64,000 bases of DNA from Rhizobium sullae (GTDB taxonomy: Bacteria; Pseudomonadota; Alphaproteobacteria; Rhizobiales; Rhizobiaceae): the NCBI RefSeq assembly GCF_025200715.1, contig NZ_CP104143.1:1984001-2048000 (forward strand). The letters are read 5' to 3'. A program made the position numbers and the translations under genes. Every line of letters starts with the position of its first letter. Position 1 is the first letter of the stretch. This document shows, piece after piece, positions 1 through 18,325 of the stretch. The notes under the pieces were generated by a model that searched no databases, had not been told where the DNA came from, and worked only from the letters and a program-made list of their open reading frames with translations.

Positions 1-6
1 AGCCAT
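1..6 (-). CDS. Start of the next minus-strand gene (two codons only)
   Basis: An ATG on the minus strand at 6..4 is preceded by a good GGAGG ribosome binding site at about 13-19. Only the codons for Met-Ala lie inside the window, so the product cannot be named. In many alphaproteobacteria rpsL follows rpoC, but the usual rpsL start (Met-Pro-Thr) does not match, so I do not assign it. Confidence 0.3.
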
Positions 7-104
7 GTGAACTACCTCCATAAGTTACTCTGGTGCCGACCCGGTAATCGTTGCCAACCAAAAGGAGAACCGTCCCCGGCGTTCATGCTCTCGCGAATCC
101 AAAC

Positions 105-137
105 AAAAAACCGCCCGGGGTGATCCGGGCGGTTTTT
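105..137 (-). terminator. rho-independent terminator after rpoC
   Basis: A GC-rich inverted repeat (AACCGCCCGG / CCGGGCGGTT) with a short loop lies 25 bases past the rpoC stop. On the minus strand it is followed by a T-run. It most likely ends the long rplKAJL-rpoBC transcript. Confidence 0.9.
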
Positions 138-161
138 CAATTCTAGGGCCGAGGCTGCCGG

Positions 162-4373
<4,212 letters not shown>

Positions 4374-4524
4374 GCCTGTCTCCTTCATGGGCGAATGCGC
4401 CCTTGGCTTGCGATGGTCGGCGGCAAATCCCGGGAGCCGCGCCAACGCTCAAAACGACAATAACCGCACAATGCGGCAGAAACGTCCCTGCCCGGCCGAC
4501 ACGTTGCGGGGCCTTGGCGGGAAC

Positions 4525-4551
4525 GGTGTGCGCCTCTTAAAGGCGCACACC
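4525..4551 (-). promoter_or_regulatory. Perfect hairpin in the rpoB-rpoC spacer
   Basis: An 11-base perfect inverted repeat (GGTGTGCGCCT / AGGCGCACACC) with a five-base loop lies 12 bases after the rpoB stop. There is no T-run, so it looks more like an RNA processing or stabilising hairpin between rpoB and rpoC than a full terminator. Confidence 0.55.
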
Positions 4552-4562
4552 CTATCAAGTGG

Positions 4563-8705
<4,143 letters not shown>

Positions 8706-8866
8706 CGTCGCTCCTTCAAAAATTGCATCCGGGCCTGCAACGGACGGGAACCGCTGGCCAGGCGATCCCGTCGATCAATGGATAATTCAATCTCGTCCCA
8801 CTTCCCGAAGCCACATGGCCGGATCGCCCTGCGCTTCGGTTCGAGACTATGCTCTTGAAGAACCCA

Positions 8867-8902
8867 TTACCCAAAAGCCGGTTTCACGCGGCTTTTGGGT
8901 AA
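8867..8902 (-). promoter_or_regulatory. rplL-rpoB intergenic hairpin (attenuator candidate)
   Basis: A perfect 14-base inverted repeat (TTACCCAAAAGCCG / CGGCTTTTGGGTAA) with an eight-base loop sits in the 258-base spacer between rplL and rpoB. In many bacteria a partial terminator here lowers polymerase expression relative to L7/L12. The position and the T-rich descending arm fit that role, which is inferred. Confidence 0.65.
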
Positions 8903-8963
8903 TTCGTTCACAAAAACGGCAAATGGGAGACGGTAAGCACCGCCTCCCAGATGCAGTTCAAGA

Positions 8964-9344
<381 letters not shown>

Positions 9345-9402
9345 TTTTTCAGTTCCTTTTGTTCGGTTCGAACCGGTTTTCTATAAACAGCGAAAAACCG
9401 CC

Positions 9403-9921
9403 TTAAGCGGCTTCGTCCTTCTTGGCGTAAGCCGAAAACACGCGGGCAAGCTGGCTTGCCGGTGCTGCAACAACGCTTGCGATGCGAGTAGCCGGTGTCT
9501 GGATCATGCCCAGTAGCTTCGCGCGCAGTTCGTCCAACGACGGCAGGGTCGCAAGCGACTTGACTGCATCGGCGTTGAGCGTGGTTGTTCCCATGGCGCC
9601 GCCGAGCACAACGATCTTGTCGTTGCCCTTGGCGAAATCCACGACGACTTTCGGAGCGGTGATCGGATCGGCGCTGTATGCAATCAGCGTCTGACCGGTG
9701 AAGAGATTGGAAATCCCTTCCGCTTCCGTACCCTGAAGGGCGATCTTGGCCAGGCGGTTTTTCGCGACTCTGACGGTGCCGCCAGCAGCGCGCATCTTCG
9801 AACGGAAGTCGTTCATCTGCGCGACTGTAGCACCAGCATAGTGGGCCACGACAACCGAGCCCGAAGCCTTGAAGACTTCGTTCAGTTCCGTGACGAATTC
9901 GCGTTTTTCCGCTCTTTCCAC
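9403..9921 (-). CDS. rplJ: 50S ribosomal protein L10
   Basis: L10, 172 residues, anchors the L7/L12 dimers to the 23S rRNA. The N-terminal RNA-binding domain ([17 protein letters not shown]...) and the C-terminal helix that binds L12 are both present. A longer open frame extends upstream in another phase, but this start fits the family. The gene is preceded by a 327-base untranslated stretch that probably holds the L10 leader through which L10/L12 represses its own translation. Confidence 0.96.
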   Translation of the reverse strand: MERAEKREFVTELNEVFKASGSVVVAHYAGATVAQMNDFRSKMRAAGGTVRVAKNRLAKIALQGTEAEGISNLFTGQTLIAYSADPITAPKVVVDFAKGNDKIVVLGGAMGTTTLNADAVKSLATLPSLDELRAKLLGMIQTPATRIASVVAAPASQLARVFSAYAKKDEAA

Positions 9922-10248
9922 TGCCTATCTCCAGTTGGCGGGACCGTGAAACGGACCCCACCGGGTTGCCTTTGCCTCCCGGGATCAGAAGCGATCCCAA
10001 GCGGCGCTTGAGGATCCTGTCCCCTCGCGCTTCGCGCCAAAAGGCCGAAGGCACAAGGCATCCAAGGCTCGAACCAAATCCATGAAGCCAGGCTTCATCG
10101 AAATTCGGGTCTTACCCGTCTCATGCAGGCCAAAGTGATTAAGGGAAAACCACCTGCAATCTCGGACAGGATTCCGGATTTCTCCGGAATATTCCGGCCC
10201 CTTTCGAGGCCGGAATTCTTGCCACCGGGCAGAGCCCGATGAAATTCG
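9922..10248 (-). promoter_or_regulatory. rplJ leader (L10 leader) and rplA-rplJ spacer
   Basis: There is no gene in this 327-base stretch. It contains several inverted repeats. One is an ATTCCGGCC / GGCCGGAAT hairpin near 10190-10215, followed by a second ATTCCGGA / TCCGGAAT hairpin, probably ending the rplKA unit. Further toward rplJ are G/C-rich paired segments at about 9955-10040. By position this is the usual site of the autoregulatory L10 leader; the exact fold is not demonstrated here. Confidence 0.6.
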
Positions 10249-10947
10249 TTAAGAGGCCGTGACCGACGACGGGTCGATCTTGACACCCGGACCCATGGTC
10301 GAAGAGATCGCCACGCGCTTGAGGTAGTTGCCCTTCGCACCAGCCGGCTTCGCCTTGATGACGGCATCAGCGAAAGCCTTGATGTTTTCTTCAAGAGCCT
10401 TGGCGTCGAACGAAGCCTTGCCGATACCGGCATGCACGATACCAGCCTTCTCGACGCGGAACTCGACGGCGCCGCCCTTGGAAGCCTTGATCGCGCCGGT
10501 AACGTCCATCGTAACCGTTCCGACCTTCGGGTTCGGCATCATGCCGCGCGGGCCGAGTACCTTACCGAGACGACCGACGAGCGGCATCATGTCCGGGGTC
10601 GCGATAACGCGATCGAAATCGATCTTGCCGCCCTGGACGATTTCAACCAGCTCTTCTGCGCCAACGATGTCGGCACCGGCTGCCTTGGCTTCGTCAGCCT
10701 TGACGCCGCGAGCGAAAACGGCGACGCGAACGTCGCGGCCCGTACCGTTCGGCAGATTGACCACACCGCGGACCATCTGGTCTGCGTGGCGCGGATCGAC
10801 GCCGAGGTTCATGGCGATTTCGATCGTTTCGTCGAACTTGGCGATCGCACGTTCCTTGACCATCGAGATGGCGTCGTTAAGGGCGACCAGTTTGGTCGGA
10901 TCCACGCCTTCGCGGATCTTCTGAATACGCTTTGCAAGCTTTACCAT
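10249..10947 (-). CDS. rplA: 50S ribosomal protein L1
   Basis: L1, 232 residues, forms the mobile stalk at the ribosomal E site and is a translational repressor of its own operon in other bacteria. The start [16 protein letters not shown] and the core motif [20 protein letters not shown] are typical. The rplK stop and the rplA start are separated by a single base, so the two are probably translationally coupled. Confidence 0.97.
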   Translation of the reverse strand: MVKLAKRIQKIREGVDPTKLVALNDAISMVKERAIAKFDETIEIAMNLGVDPRHADQMVRGVVNLPNGTGRDVRVAVFARGVKADEAKAAGADIVGAEELVEIVQGGKIDFDRVIATPDMMPLVGRLGKVLGPRGMMPNPKVGTVTMDVTGAIKASKGGAVEFRVEKAGIVHAGIGKASFDAKALEENIKAFADAVIKAKPAGAKGNYLKRVAISSTMGPGVKIDPSSVTAS

Positions 10948-10948
10948 G

Positions 10949-11380
10949 TTACGCCACCACTTCCAGGCCCATGGCGCGGGCAGAACCCTCGATCATGGCC
11001 ATTGCGCCTTCGATATCCGCGGCGTTCAGGTCCTTCATCTTCGCTTCGGCAATCGCCTTGACCTGAGCCTTGGTCAGCTTGCCTGCGACGGCGCCCTTAC
11101 CGGGCGTCTTCGAGCCGGACTGGATCTTCGCTTCCTTCTTGAGGAAGTAGCTGACGGGCGGCTGCTTCATCGCGAAGGTAAAGGACTTGTCCTGGTAATA
11201 GGTGATGACGACCGGGATCGGCATGCCCTTTTCCATTTCCTGCGTGGCGGCATTGAACGCCTTGCAGAATTCCATGATGTTAATGCCACGCTGACCAAGC
11301 GCCGGGCCAATCGGCGGGGACGGGTTTGCCGATCCTGCCTTGACCTGAAGCTTGAGCTGGCCTGCAACTTTCTTAGCCAT
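10949..11380 (-). CDS. rplK: 50S ribosomal protein L11
   Basis: L11, 143 residues, lies at the GTPase-associated centre and is needed for stringent-response signalling by Rel. I place the start at the ATG at 11380 ([16 protein letters not shown]), which matches the family; the frame stays open upstream but that extension is arginine-rich and not conserved-looking. The proline-rich linker region [20 protein letters not shown] is present. It is followed one base later by rplA. Confidence 0.97.
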   Translation of the reverse strand: MAKKVAGQLKLQVKAGSANPSPPIGPALGQRGINIMEFCKAFNAATQEMEKGMPIPVVITYYQDKSFTFAMKQPPVSYFLKKEAKIQSGSKTPGKGAVAGKLTKAQVKAIAEAKMKDLNAADIEGAMAMIEGSARAMGLEVVA

Positions 11381-11562
11381 AACTCTCTGCCTTTCATTGA
11401 TGACCGGTCGCCCGGCCAGTGATGCCGGATTTCTCCGGCGGCTGCGGTTGCGTGGTGCGGATCTCGAAGGCCCGGCTAAGACCCCTCTCACCTTCCACGC
11501 GGTTCGCGGCTTTCGCCGCGCAGAAGCCAGTCAATACCGACTGACTTCCGATCTCAAAAAAA

Positions 11563-12093
11563 TCAGACCTTCTCGACCTGACCGTATTCCAGTTCGACCG
11601 GGGTCGCGCGGCCGAAGATCGACACTTCCACCTTCAGGCGCGAACGCTCTTCGTCCACATCCTGAACCGTGCCGTTGAACGACGCGAACGGGCCGTCCGA
11701 AACGCGGACCTGTTCGCCGATCTCGAAGGTAATGGAAGCCTTCGGCCGCTCGACGCCTTCCTGGACCTGACCGAGAATGCGCTCGGCTTCGGAGTCCGGA
11801 ATCGGAACGGGCTTGTTGTCGGAGCCGAGGAAACCAGTGACCTTCGGCGTGTTCTTGATCAGGTGGTAGGCCTCGTCCGTCAGGTTCGCACGAACCATGA
11901 CATAGCCGGGGAAGAACTTGCGCTCGCTGTCGACCTTGCGGCCGCGGCGCACTTCGACCACCTTCTCGGTTGGCACGAGGATCTTTTCGAAAAGATGCCC
12001 GAGACCCTTCTGCCTGGCCTTCTCCTCGATGGATTCAGCCACCTTCTTTTCAAAATTCGAATACGCGTGGACGATATACCAACGTGCCGCCAT
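11563..12093 (-). CDS. nusG: Transcription termination/antitermination protein NusG
   Basis: NusG, 176 residues, binds RNA polymerase and links it to Rho or to the ribosome. The N-terminal NGN domain begins MAARWYIVHAYSNFEKKVAE. The C-terminal KOW domain (IGEQVRVSDGPFASFNGTVQ) is complete. It lies 17 bases after secE on the same strand, the usual secE-nusG-rplK order. Confidence 0.97.
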   Translation of the reverse strand: MAARWYIVHAYSNFEKKVAESIEEKARQKGLGHLFEKILVPTEKVVEVRRGRKVDSERKFFPGYVMVRANLTDEAYHLIKNTPKVTGFLGSDNKPVPIPDSEAERILGQVQEGVERPKASITFEIGEQVRVSDGPFASFNGTVQDVDEERSRLKVEVSIFGRATPVELEYGQVEKV

Positions 12094-12110
12094 CTTATAT
12101 CTCCACCCGA

Positions 12111-12311
12111 TCAGTTGCCGGTGTTGAGCACGTAGCTCAAAGCCCAGCCAATCAGCTGGTCAGCAGCAAAGAAAAACAGCGCGGCAAATACCACCATCAC
12201 CAGCACCATGATCGTCGAGATCATAGTTTCACGGCGAGACGGCCAGGTAACCTTGGACGTTTCGGCGCGCACCTGCTGCAGGAACGCAAACGGATTGGAT
12301 TTGGATGCCAT
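12111..12311 (-). CDS. secE: Preprotein translocase subunit SecE
   Basis: The small essential subunit of the SecYEG channel, 66 residues from the ATG at 12311 (MASKSNPFAFLQQVRAE). An in-frame ATG five codons upstream is possible. The conserved amphipathic stretch KVTWPSRRET is followed by a single transmembrane helix (about residues 30-55). Length and sequence are typical of the short one-helix alphaproteobacterial form. Confidence 0.95.
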   Translation of the reverse strand: MASKSNPFAFLQQVRAETSKVTWPSRRETMISTIMVLVMVVFAALFFFAADQLIGWALSYVLNTGN

Positions 12312-12498
12312 CGACTGCCCACGCAATTACGGCGCGTAAAGCTGAATATATCAGCCCCACGCACCGCGTGTCTGTTGAACCCTACATAAACACCGATTCC
12401 CAATTGCACAAGAGGGAAACCGCCATTTAGCGAAATTTGCCATATACCCTCCCCAACGAAACGCTGCAAGAACGTTCGCGCTTTCCGTTCGAAGAGGA

Positions 12499-12574
<76 letters not shown>

Positions 12575-12715
12575 TTATGCTTTACATTCAGCCCGTTGAC
12601 CTTGAGGGTCGAAGCGCTTCCTGCAAGCATGGCGCTCCTTTAAGACGGCGGCACGGGATATGCAAGTGCGATTTTCGATTTTTCCCAATCCGCCGTCGCC
12701 CGGCATAGGCTACGA

Positions 12716-13609
12716 TCAGACCTTCACATATTTGCGCCAGTCGTGCTCTTCCTTGAAACCTAGGACCTCGCGGATAGTGCGGTTGGAGAGCAGGCCCTCA
12801 TATTCGCCGATCTCGCGGGTGAAGGGCACGTTGGGGAAGAAGCGTTTGGCGAGTTCCTTGGAGGGAATGTTGGCGGTCACGGTGTCGTTCACGGCATTGA
12901 AGACCCGGAAACCCAATCCGCTCTTTTCGATGCACAGATGGACGATCTGCCCGAGGTCGCGGGCATCGACGTAGTTCCAGGCGTTGCGCCGGCGCGTCTC
13001 CGGATGGGCGATAAAGCTGGGAAACCTGTCATATTCATGCGGCTCGATGACATTTCCGATCCGCAACGCGTAGATATCGGCACCGGAGCGCTCGGCGAAG
13101 GCGCGCGCCGTCTTTTCGTTCAGCACCTTCGACAGGCCGTAGCTGTCCATCGGATCGACGTCATAGTCCTCCTCCAGCGGAAACTGATGAAAATCCTTCT
13201 GCCCCTCGGCGAAGCAGACGCCATAGGTGGTCTCGCTTGACGCGAGGATGATTTTCCGGACGCCAAGCTTCACCGCCGCCTCGAGGACGTTGTAAGTACC
13301 CATCGTGTTGACGCGGAACGTCTCGTTGTCCGACTTGATAAGAATGCGCGGAATCGCAGCGAAATGCACGACAGCGTCGAAGCCCTGGACGCCCTTGCCC
13401 GTCTCCAGATCGGGAAAATCGCGATGCATGGACAGCGCGTTGAAAACCTGGCCGCTGTCGGTGATGTCGGCAATCAGGTTGGTGACGCCGGGGCTGTCGA
13501 GCGACACGAGATCGACGTTGTGGACCTCATAGCCGGCATTCACCAGCCACGGCACGACATGGCGCCCCGCCTTGCCCGAGCCGCCCGTAAAAAGAATGCG
13601 CTTCTTCAT
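12716..13609 (-). CDS. NAD-dependent epimerase/dehydratase family protein
   Basis: An extended short-chain dehydrogenase of 297 residues. The N-terminal Rossmann motif TGGSGKAG lies at residues 8-15, an acidic residue for the adenosine ribose follows at 33, and the catalytic triad is Ser124-125, Tyr157 and Lys161 (SYGLSK). Such enzymes act on nucleotide sugars or uronates; the substrate is not evident. It lies between trnW and a broken higA, interrupting the common tuf-trnW-secE order, so it may be a later insertion. The start is an ATG with a GGAGG-like site. Confidence 0.88.
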   Translation of the reverse strand: MKKRILFTGGSGKAGRHVVPWLVNAGYEVHNVDLVSLDSPGVTNLIADITDSGQVFNALSMHRDFPDLETGKGVQGFDAVVHFAAIPRILIKSDNETFRVNTMGTYNVLEAAVKLGVRKIILASSETTYGVCFAEGQKDFHQFPLEEDYDVDPMDSYGLSKVLNEKTARAFAERSGADIYALRIGNVIEPHEYDRFPSFIAHPETRRRNAWNYVDARDLGQIVHLCIEKSGLGFRVFNAVNDTVTANIPSKELAKRFFPNVPFTREIGEYEGLLSNRTIREVLGFKEEHDWRKYVKV

Positions 13610-14005
13610 GAAATCTCCTCCGCGTCATGAAATCGAAGAAATAGATAAAGGCTCCGCAACAGGGTGCAAGGTGAAGGCGCCGCTATTCTCAAGTCACGGC
13701 TCAATTCCGCCCATGCGGCTTCCACTTCCGCGATGGCGGAAAGCGCCTCTTTCAGCGCTGGAGTCTTGATGTCGTAAGCCACCTGGAGGTTCATCCAGAA
13801 CTCGGGCGAAGTCTTGAAGAACTTGGCGAGCCGGAGCGCGGTATCGGTACTGATTCCGATTTTATTCCGAGACGATCCTCTCGATTCTGGTTCGGAGAAC
13901 ACCGTGTTTCTTCGCGAGAGAATAGGGCGTCAGATCCAAAGGCTCCATATAGATTTCTCTGAGAATTTCACCGGGATGAATGGCGGGCGATTTGCTGATG
14001 GACAT
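13606..14005 (-). pseudogene. higA: HigA-type antitoxin (XRE family), frameshifted
   Basis: The N-terminal part starts at 14005 (MSISKSPAIHPGEILREIY) and ends at an in-frame TAA at 13862-13864, after RTRIERIVSE. The rest of the HigA domain (KIGISTDTALRLAKFF, then KTSPEFWMNLQVAYDIKTP) continues in another frame, so one extra base at about 13864 breaks the gene. HigA is the DNA-binding antitoxin of HigBA modules. No HigB toxin gene is seen beside it; the upstream side is a group II intron fragment. The C-terminus after about residue 95 runs past the usual family end to 13606. Confidence 0.8.
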
Positions 14006-14009
14006 AACC

Positions 14010-14180
14010 AAAGCCTCCATGCTTACGGTCCTCCCCTCGCCGTCAGTCCCCGGAAGATCGTCCTGCCCACGCTTCCTTCCCACGGTCGCTCACCCTACCG
14101 CAGTTGCGCTTCTCTTCGCTCGCTATGACCAGCTTACGGTGGGACTTGCACCCACAAGAATGCGCCCATGCCTGGCGCAC
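14010..14180 (-). mobile_element. 5' fragment of a group II intron
   Basis: On the minus strand the sequence begins GTGCGCC at 14180, the usual 5' start of bacterial group II introns. It continues with a GCGCC/GGCGC helix and a GTGGG-TGCAAGT-CCCAC hairpin, then purine-rich domain I-like sequence (AGCGCAACTGCGG, GGGAAGGAAGC). Only about 170 bases remain and it then joins higA coding sequence. The reverse transcriptase gene and the catalytic domains V-VI are absent. The 5' end lies six bases past the tuf terminator hairpin and its T-run. Confidence 0.6.
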
Positions 14181-14185
14181 CACAA

Positions 14186-14216
14186 CAAAAAGCCCCGCCG
14201 TTTCCAGCGGGGCTTC
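14186..14216 (-). terminator. rho-independent terminator of tuf
   Basis: The inverted repeat AAGCCCCGC / GCGGGGCTT, with a loop read as TGGAAACG, is followed by TTTTTG on the minus strand. It starts 24 bases after the tuf stop. Confidence 0.9.
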
Positions 14217-14239
14217 TCCAATCCAAGCTAATCCGAAGA

Positions 14240-15415
<1,176 letters not shown>

Positions 15416-15669
15416 TTGAATGCTTCCTGTGAACGAAATGGGTGACCCCGGCGAACCGGTTTAGTGCCGCCGTTTAAGGCTTTCGGCGGGATTGCGCAAG
15501 ACCTAATTGTGAACGCCATTCCAGGCCTGGAACCGCATATGGGAACGGATCGTCAATCGGCAATATCAGCCGGCAAAACCAGCATATTTCCGAACAGGGG
15601 CACAGCCGCCCGTGCATATGATATTATGCCGTCTTGGCGCTGCTGAAGCGCGATTCCTAGGGGGGAAGA

Positions 15670-16179
15670 ATGGAACCGGCAGAAATTGCAAAACGATCGG
15701 CTGGCAACTTTCTGATCTTTGCTGCCTGCGCATTCGTACTCTGGATAATGGCGGGCGCAATCGACTGGGTGGCCCAGATCGTGCATCTGTCGACGCCGGA
15801 GCGCCTTACGGCTGTCGCCACGTCCATTACCAGTTCGTCGACGCTGCAGGCGCTCGTCAGCATATGGCTTCTGACGGCTGCCCTTGCGATCGCATTTCCC
15901 AGGATACTGACGCCCCTGTCCACGACCACAACGCTGATGTTCGATGTCGGATACGGCATTCTCGGAGCGCTGACGGGCTTCGGCCTAGCGATCGGCCTTT
16001 TCGGCGGAGGCTGGACGATCTTCGTTCGCGCGCTCATCTACAGCGCCGTCATCGCGATCGGCTTCTTCGTCTTCCGCAAATGGCTTTCCGTGGCGGAACT
16101 CCGTTCCTACGGGCAGGCAAGGTGGATCATCGCCGCGATCGTCGCCCTCGCCTCGCCCTTCGTCCTTTTATGGGGCTGA
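15670..16179 (+). CDS. Hypothetical four-helix membrane protein
   Basis: A 169-residue protein with a GGGGGAA ribosome site immediately upstream of the ATG. It has four clear hydrophobic segments: about 13-35, 60-80, 92-115 and 118-138, with a last one near the C-terminus (about 147-168), so four or five helices. No known motif is recognised. It stands alone between tuf and the tRNA cluster, and the upstream stretch from 15416 is the divergent tuf promoter region. Confidence 0.75.
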   Translation: MEPAEIAKRSAGNFLIFAACAFVLWIMAGAIDWVAQIVHLSTPERLTAVATSITSSSTLQALVSIWLLTAALAIAFPRILTPLSTTTTLMFDVGYGILGALTGFGLAIGLFGGGWTIFVRALIYSAVIAIGFFVFRKWLSVAELRSYGQARWIIAAIVALASPFVLLWG

Positions 16180-16247
16180 TTGGACCGGAGGTGAAGACCG
16201 CGTCAGGTGGCGAAGTTGCATGGCTTACCTTGGCTTAGCTCCAAGTC

Positions 16248-16550
16248 CTAATTCGGAATCTTGTTATAAAAAGAGTCCGGATCATAGACGCAGGCGTAAT
16301 CGAGGACGCAGAGCCTTCCTCCGGCATCCCGCAAACTGGTCGTCGAGCGCTTGTCACCCAGCCTGCAGCTGGCCGGCGGGTAACGGAAGCTGCGGCCTCC
16401 GATGCCGATTCGCACGAATACCGCTTTGTTTTGCCGGATGATCTGCGCAAGCGCGCTGCAGCTGTGATCGCGGGCTTTGACTTCAAAGGTCTGGGCAGCA
16501 AAGGCTGCCGAGGGAAGCAAGAATAAGGCGGCTAATATCAGGTTTCGCAT
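16248..16550 (-). CDS. Small exported cysteine-containing protein
   Basis: A 100-residue protein from the ATG at 16550, preceded by GAGAGG. It has a clear Sec signal peptide (MRNLILAALFLLPSAAFA) with a likely AFA-AQ cleavage site. The mature part is basic with four cysteines, suggesting two disulphides in the periplasm (CSALAQ..., CRLG, CVLDYACVYD). I do not recognise the family. Confidence 0.7.
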   Translation of the reverse strand: MRNLILAALFLLPSAAFAAQTFEVKARDHSCSALAQIIRQNKAVFVRIGIGGRSFRYPPASCRLGDKRSTTSLRDAGGRLCVLDYACVYDPDSFYNKIPN

Positions 16551-16671
16551 AGGACCTCTCATGAGGGCCATGTTAAGCAGCAGTGCCCACGGCATTCAAA
16601 CGGAAATTTCACGCCTTTGAATGCGTGCGGCCAACGCGCCGGTCGGACGCAATGCTTAAATCTCTGAGAGC

Positions 16672-16745
16672 TGGAGCGGGTAGCGGGAATCGAACCCGCG
16701 TATTCAGCTTGGAAGGCTGCTGCTCTACCATTGAGCTATACCCGC
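16672..16745 (-). tRNA. trnG: tRNA-Gly (TCC)
   Basis: Minus-strand cloverleaf with encoded CCA. The acceptor stem GCGGGTA pairs with TACCCGC and the anticodon loop CTTCCAA gives TCC. It lies 25 bases downstream of tRNA-Tyr on the same strand, so the two are probably co-transcribed. Confidence 0.97.
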
Positions 16746-16770
16746 GGGGTGGTCCGATCCAAGTGACGAA

Positions 16771-16855
16771 TGGTGGAGAGAGTTGGATTTGAACCAACGT
16801 AGGCTGAGCCAACGGATTTACAGTCCGTCCCCTTTAACCACTCGGGCATCTCTCC
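16771..16855 (-). tRNA. trnY: tRNA-Tyr (GTA)
   Basis: An 85-base class II tRNA with a long variable arm (TTGGCTCAGCCTACG region) and encoded CCA. The acceptor stem GGAGAGA pairs with TCTCTCC and the anticodon loop CTGTAAA gives GTA. Confidence 0.97.
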
Positions 16856-17059
16856 AGTTTTTCGTCTGGATCGTAAGAACCAAGCTCGAAGACCCAGGAG
16901 CGTTGCCGCCCCTCGATCTGCGCCGCGTATATGACCGGAGCATTTGCCCATGTCAACATGAAGACAATAGAAAAAATACGAAAAACTTCATCGCCTGTTG
17001 AAAGCCGCCGCCGGCAAAGAAACCCTATGCGCGGTGAAGTGCTACCGTTATAAAGCCGC

Positions 17060-17950
17060 ATGAGCAAAGACAACAAATCCGGCGGCAAGTCCGCAACCGA
17101 CAAGTCCCCCAAGGACACGCATTACGCCACTCTGCGGCGCGCCCATCGCGATGCCAAGCGCGAGCGCGGCGAAATCCCGACGCCGCATCCGCAGAAGCGC
17201 AAACGCGGCGGCGACGACTGGAAACCGCCGGCACTCGCGGCCGACCAGGTCCATCTCTACGGCCTGCACACCGTGCGCGCAGCACTTGAAAACCCCGAGC
17301 GGAAAAACGTCAGGCTGAGTGCGACGCAGAATGCGCTTGCACGCCTCGAAATCGATGCCGAACGGCTCGGCATTCCCGTCGAGATCGTCTCACCGCAGGA
17401 TATCGACAAGGTGCTCGGCCCCGAGGCGATCCACCAGGGCGTGATGCTGGAAACCCGCCCCCTGCCCGTCCGGCGTCTGGAGGCGCTGAAGGACAGCCCG
17501 TTGCTCCTCGTGCTCGACCAGGTCACCGATCCGCACAATGTCGGCGCCATCATGCGCTCAGCCGTCGCCTTCAATGCCGGCGCCGTCATCACCACGCAGA
17601 GACATAGCCCGACCGAATCGGGAGTGCTTGCGAAATCGGCTTCCGGCGCGCTCGAACTCATTCCTTATATACAGATCACCAATCTTGCCGACGCGCTCGG
17701 TGAATTGCACCGGCTCGGCTTCTTCTCGATCGGCCTCGATTCAGAAGGGCCAGCGCCGATCGAGGGCACGTTCTCAGGCGAAAAGGTTGCGCTCGTTCTC
17801 GGCTCCGAAGGCAAGGGCCTCAGGCAGAAGACGCGGGAGACCGTCAGCGCGCTAGCGCGGCTCGACATGCCAGGCGCGATCAAATCGCTCAACGTCTCGA
17901 ATGCGGCTGCGATCGCGATGTATGCCGCCCGGCTTCACCTGAAGAAATAA
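17060..17950 (+). CDS. rlmB: 23S rRNA (guanosine-2'-O-)-methyltransferase, SPOUT family
   Basis: A 296-residue RlmB/TrmH-family enzyme that methylates the 2'-O of a 23S rRNA guanosine using SAM. It has a charged disordered N-terminus (about 1-60), an L30e-like substrate-binding domain (about 63-140) and the SPOUT domain. In that domain motif 1 is DQVTDPHNVGAIMRSAVAF, motif 2 is LVLGSEGKGLR, and motif 3 is LNVSNAAAIAMY, which together form the trefoil-knot cofactor site. It is a monocistronic gene beside the trnG/trnY pair. Confidence 0.93.
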   Translation: MSKDNKSGGKSATDKSPKDTHYATLRRAHRDAKRERGEIPTPHPQKRKRGGDDWKPPALAADQVHLYGLHTVRAALENPERKNVRLSATQNALARLEIDAERLGIPVEIVSPQDIDKVLGPEAIHQGVMLETRPLPVRRLEALKDSPLLLVLDQVTDPHNVGAIMRSAVAFNAGAVITTQRHSPTESGVLAKSASGALELIPYIQITNLADALGELHRLGFFSIGLDSEGPAPIEGTFSGEKVALVLGSEGKGLRQKTRETVSALARLDMPGAIKSLNVSNAAAIAMYAARLHLKK

Positions 17951-18044
17951 GCAGGCGTCTCAAAATGAACGAATGGCGGCCCTAAGAGCCGCTTGAGCGC
18001 AGCAGCAAAGAGAGCAACAGCAAGAGAGAAGGAAAATATCCGGC

Positions 18045-18203
18045 ATGGCAATCCGGCCCCTCCTGTTCGGCATCCTGTTCATCGCGGTCTTCGTCGCCAT
18101 CGTTCTCAGTATAATATGGGTCGATCCCACCCAGCCGACGCGCCAGCCGGATCCCCTGGCGCCGACAACGCCGGCACCCACACCGACACCGCCTGCGCAA
18201 TAG
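18045..18203 (+). CDS. Small single-pass membrane protein with proline-rich tail
   Basis: A 52-residue protein starting MAIRPLLFGILFIAVFVAIV, preceded by AAGGA 12 bases upstream. One N-terminal transmembrane helix (about 5-25) is followed by a Pro/Thr-rich tail (PTPAPTPTPPAQ type) facing the periplasm. It lies 95 bases after rlmB on the same strand. No family is recognised; the hydrophobic helix and ribosome site support a real gene. Confidence 0.6.
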   Translation: MAIRPLLFGILFIAVFVAIVLSIIWVDPTQPTRQPDPLAPTTPAPTPTPPAQ

Positions 18204-18325
18204 CCGCCGGGAATCGCACGCGGCGGCATCGCGTTTGCTGATCGACGTCCGCACCGGCGGCCCACTCCCGGTATCCCGATGATGCCGCCTTTTTGAGTGC
18301 CGGTCAGACGAAGCCCAGCGGACGA

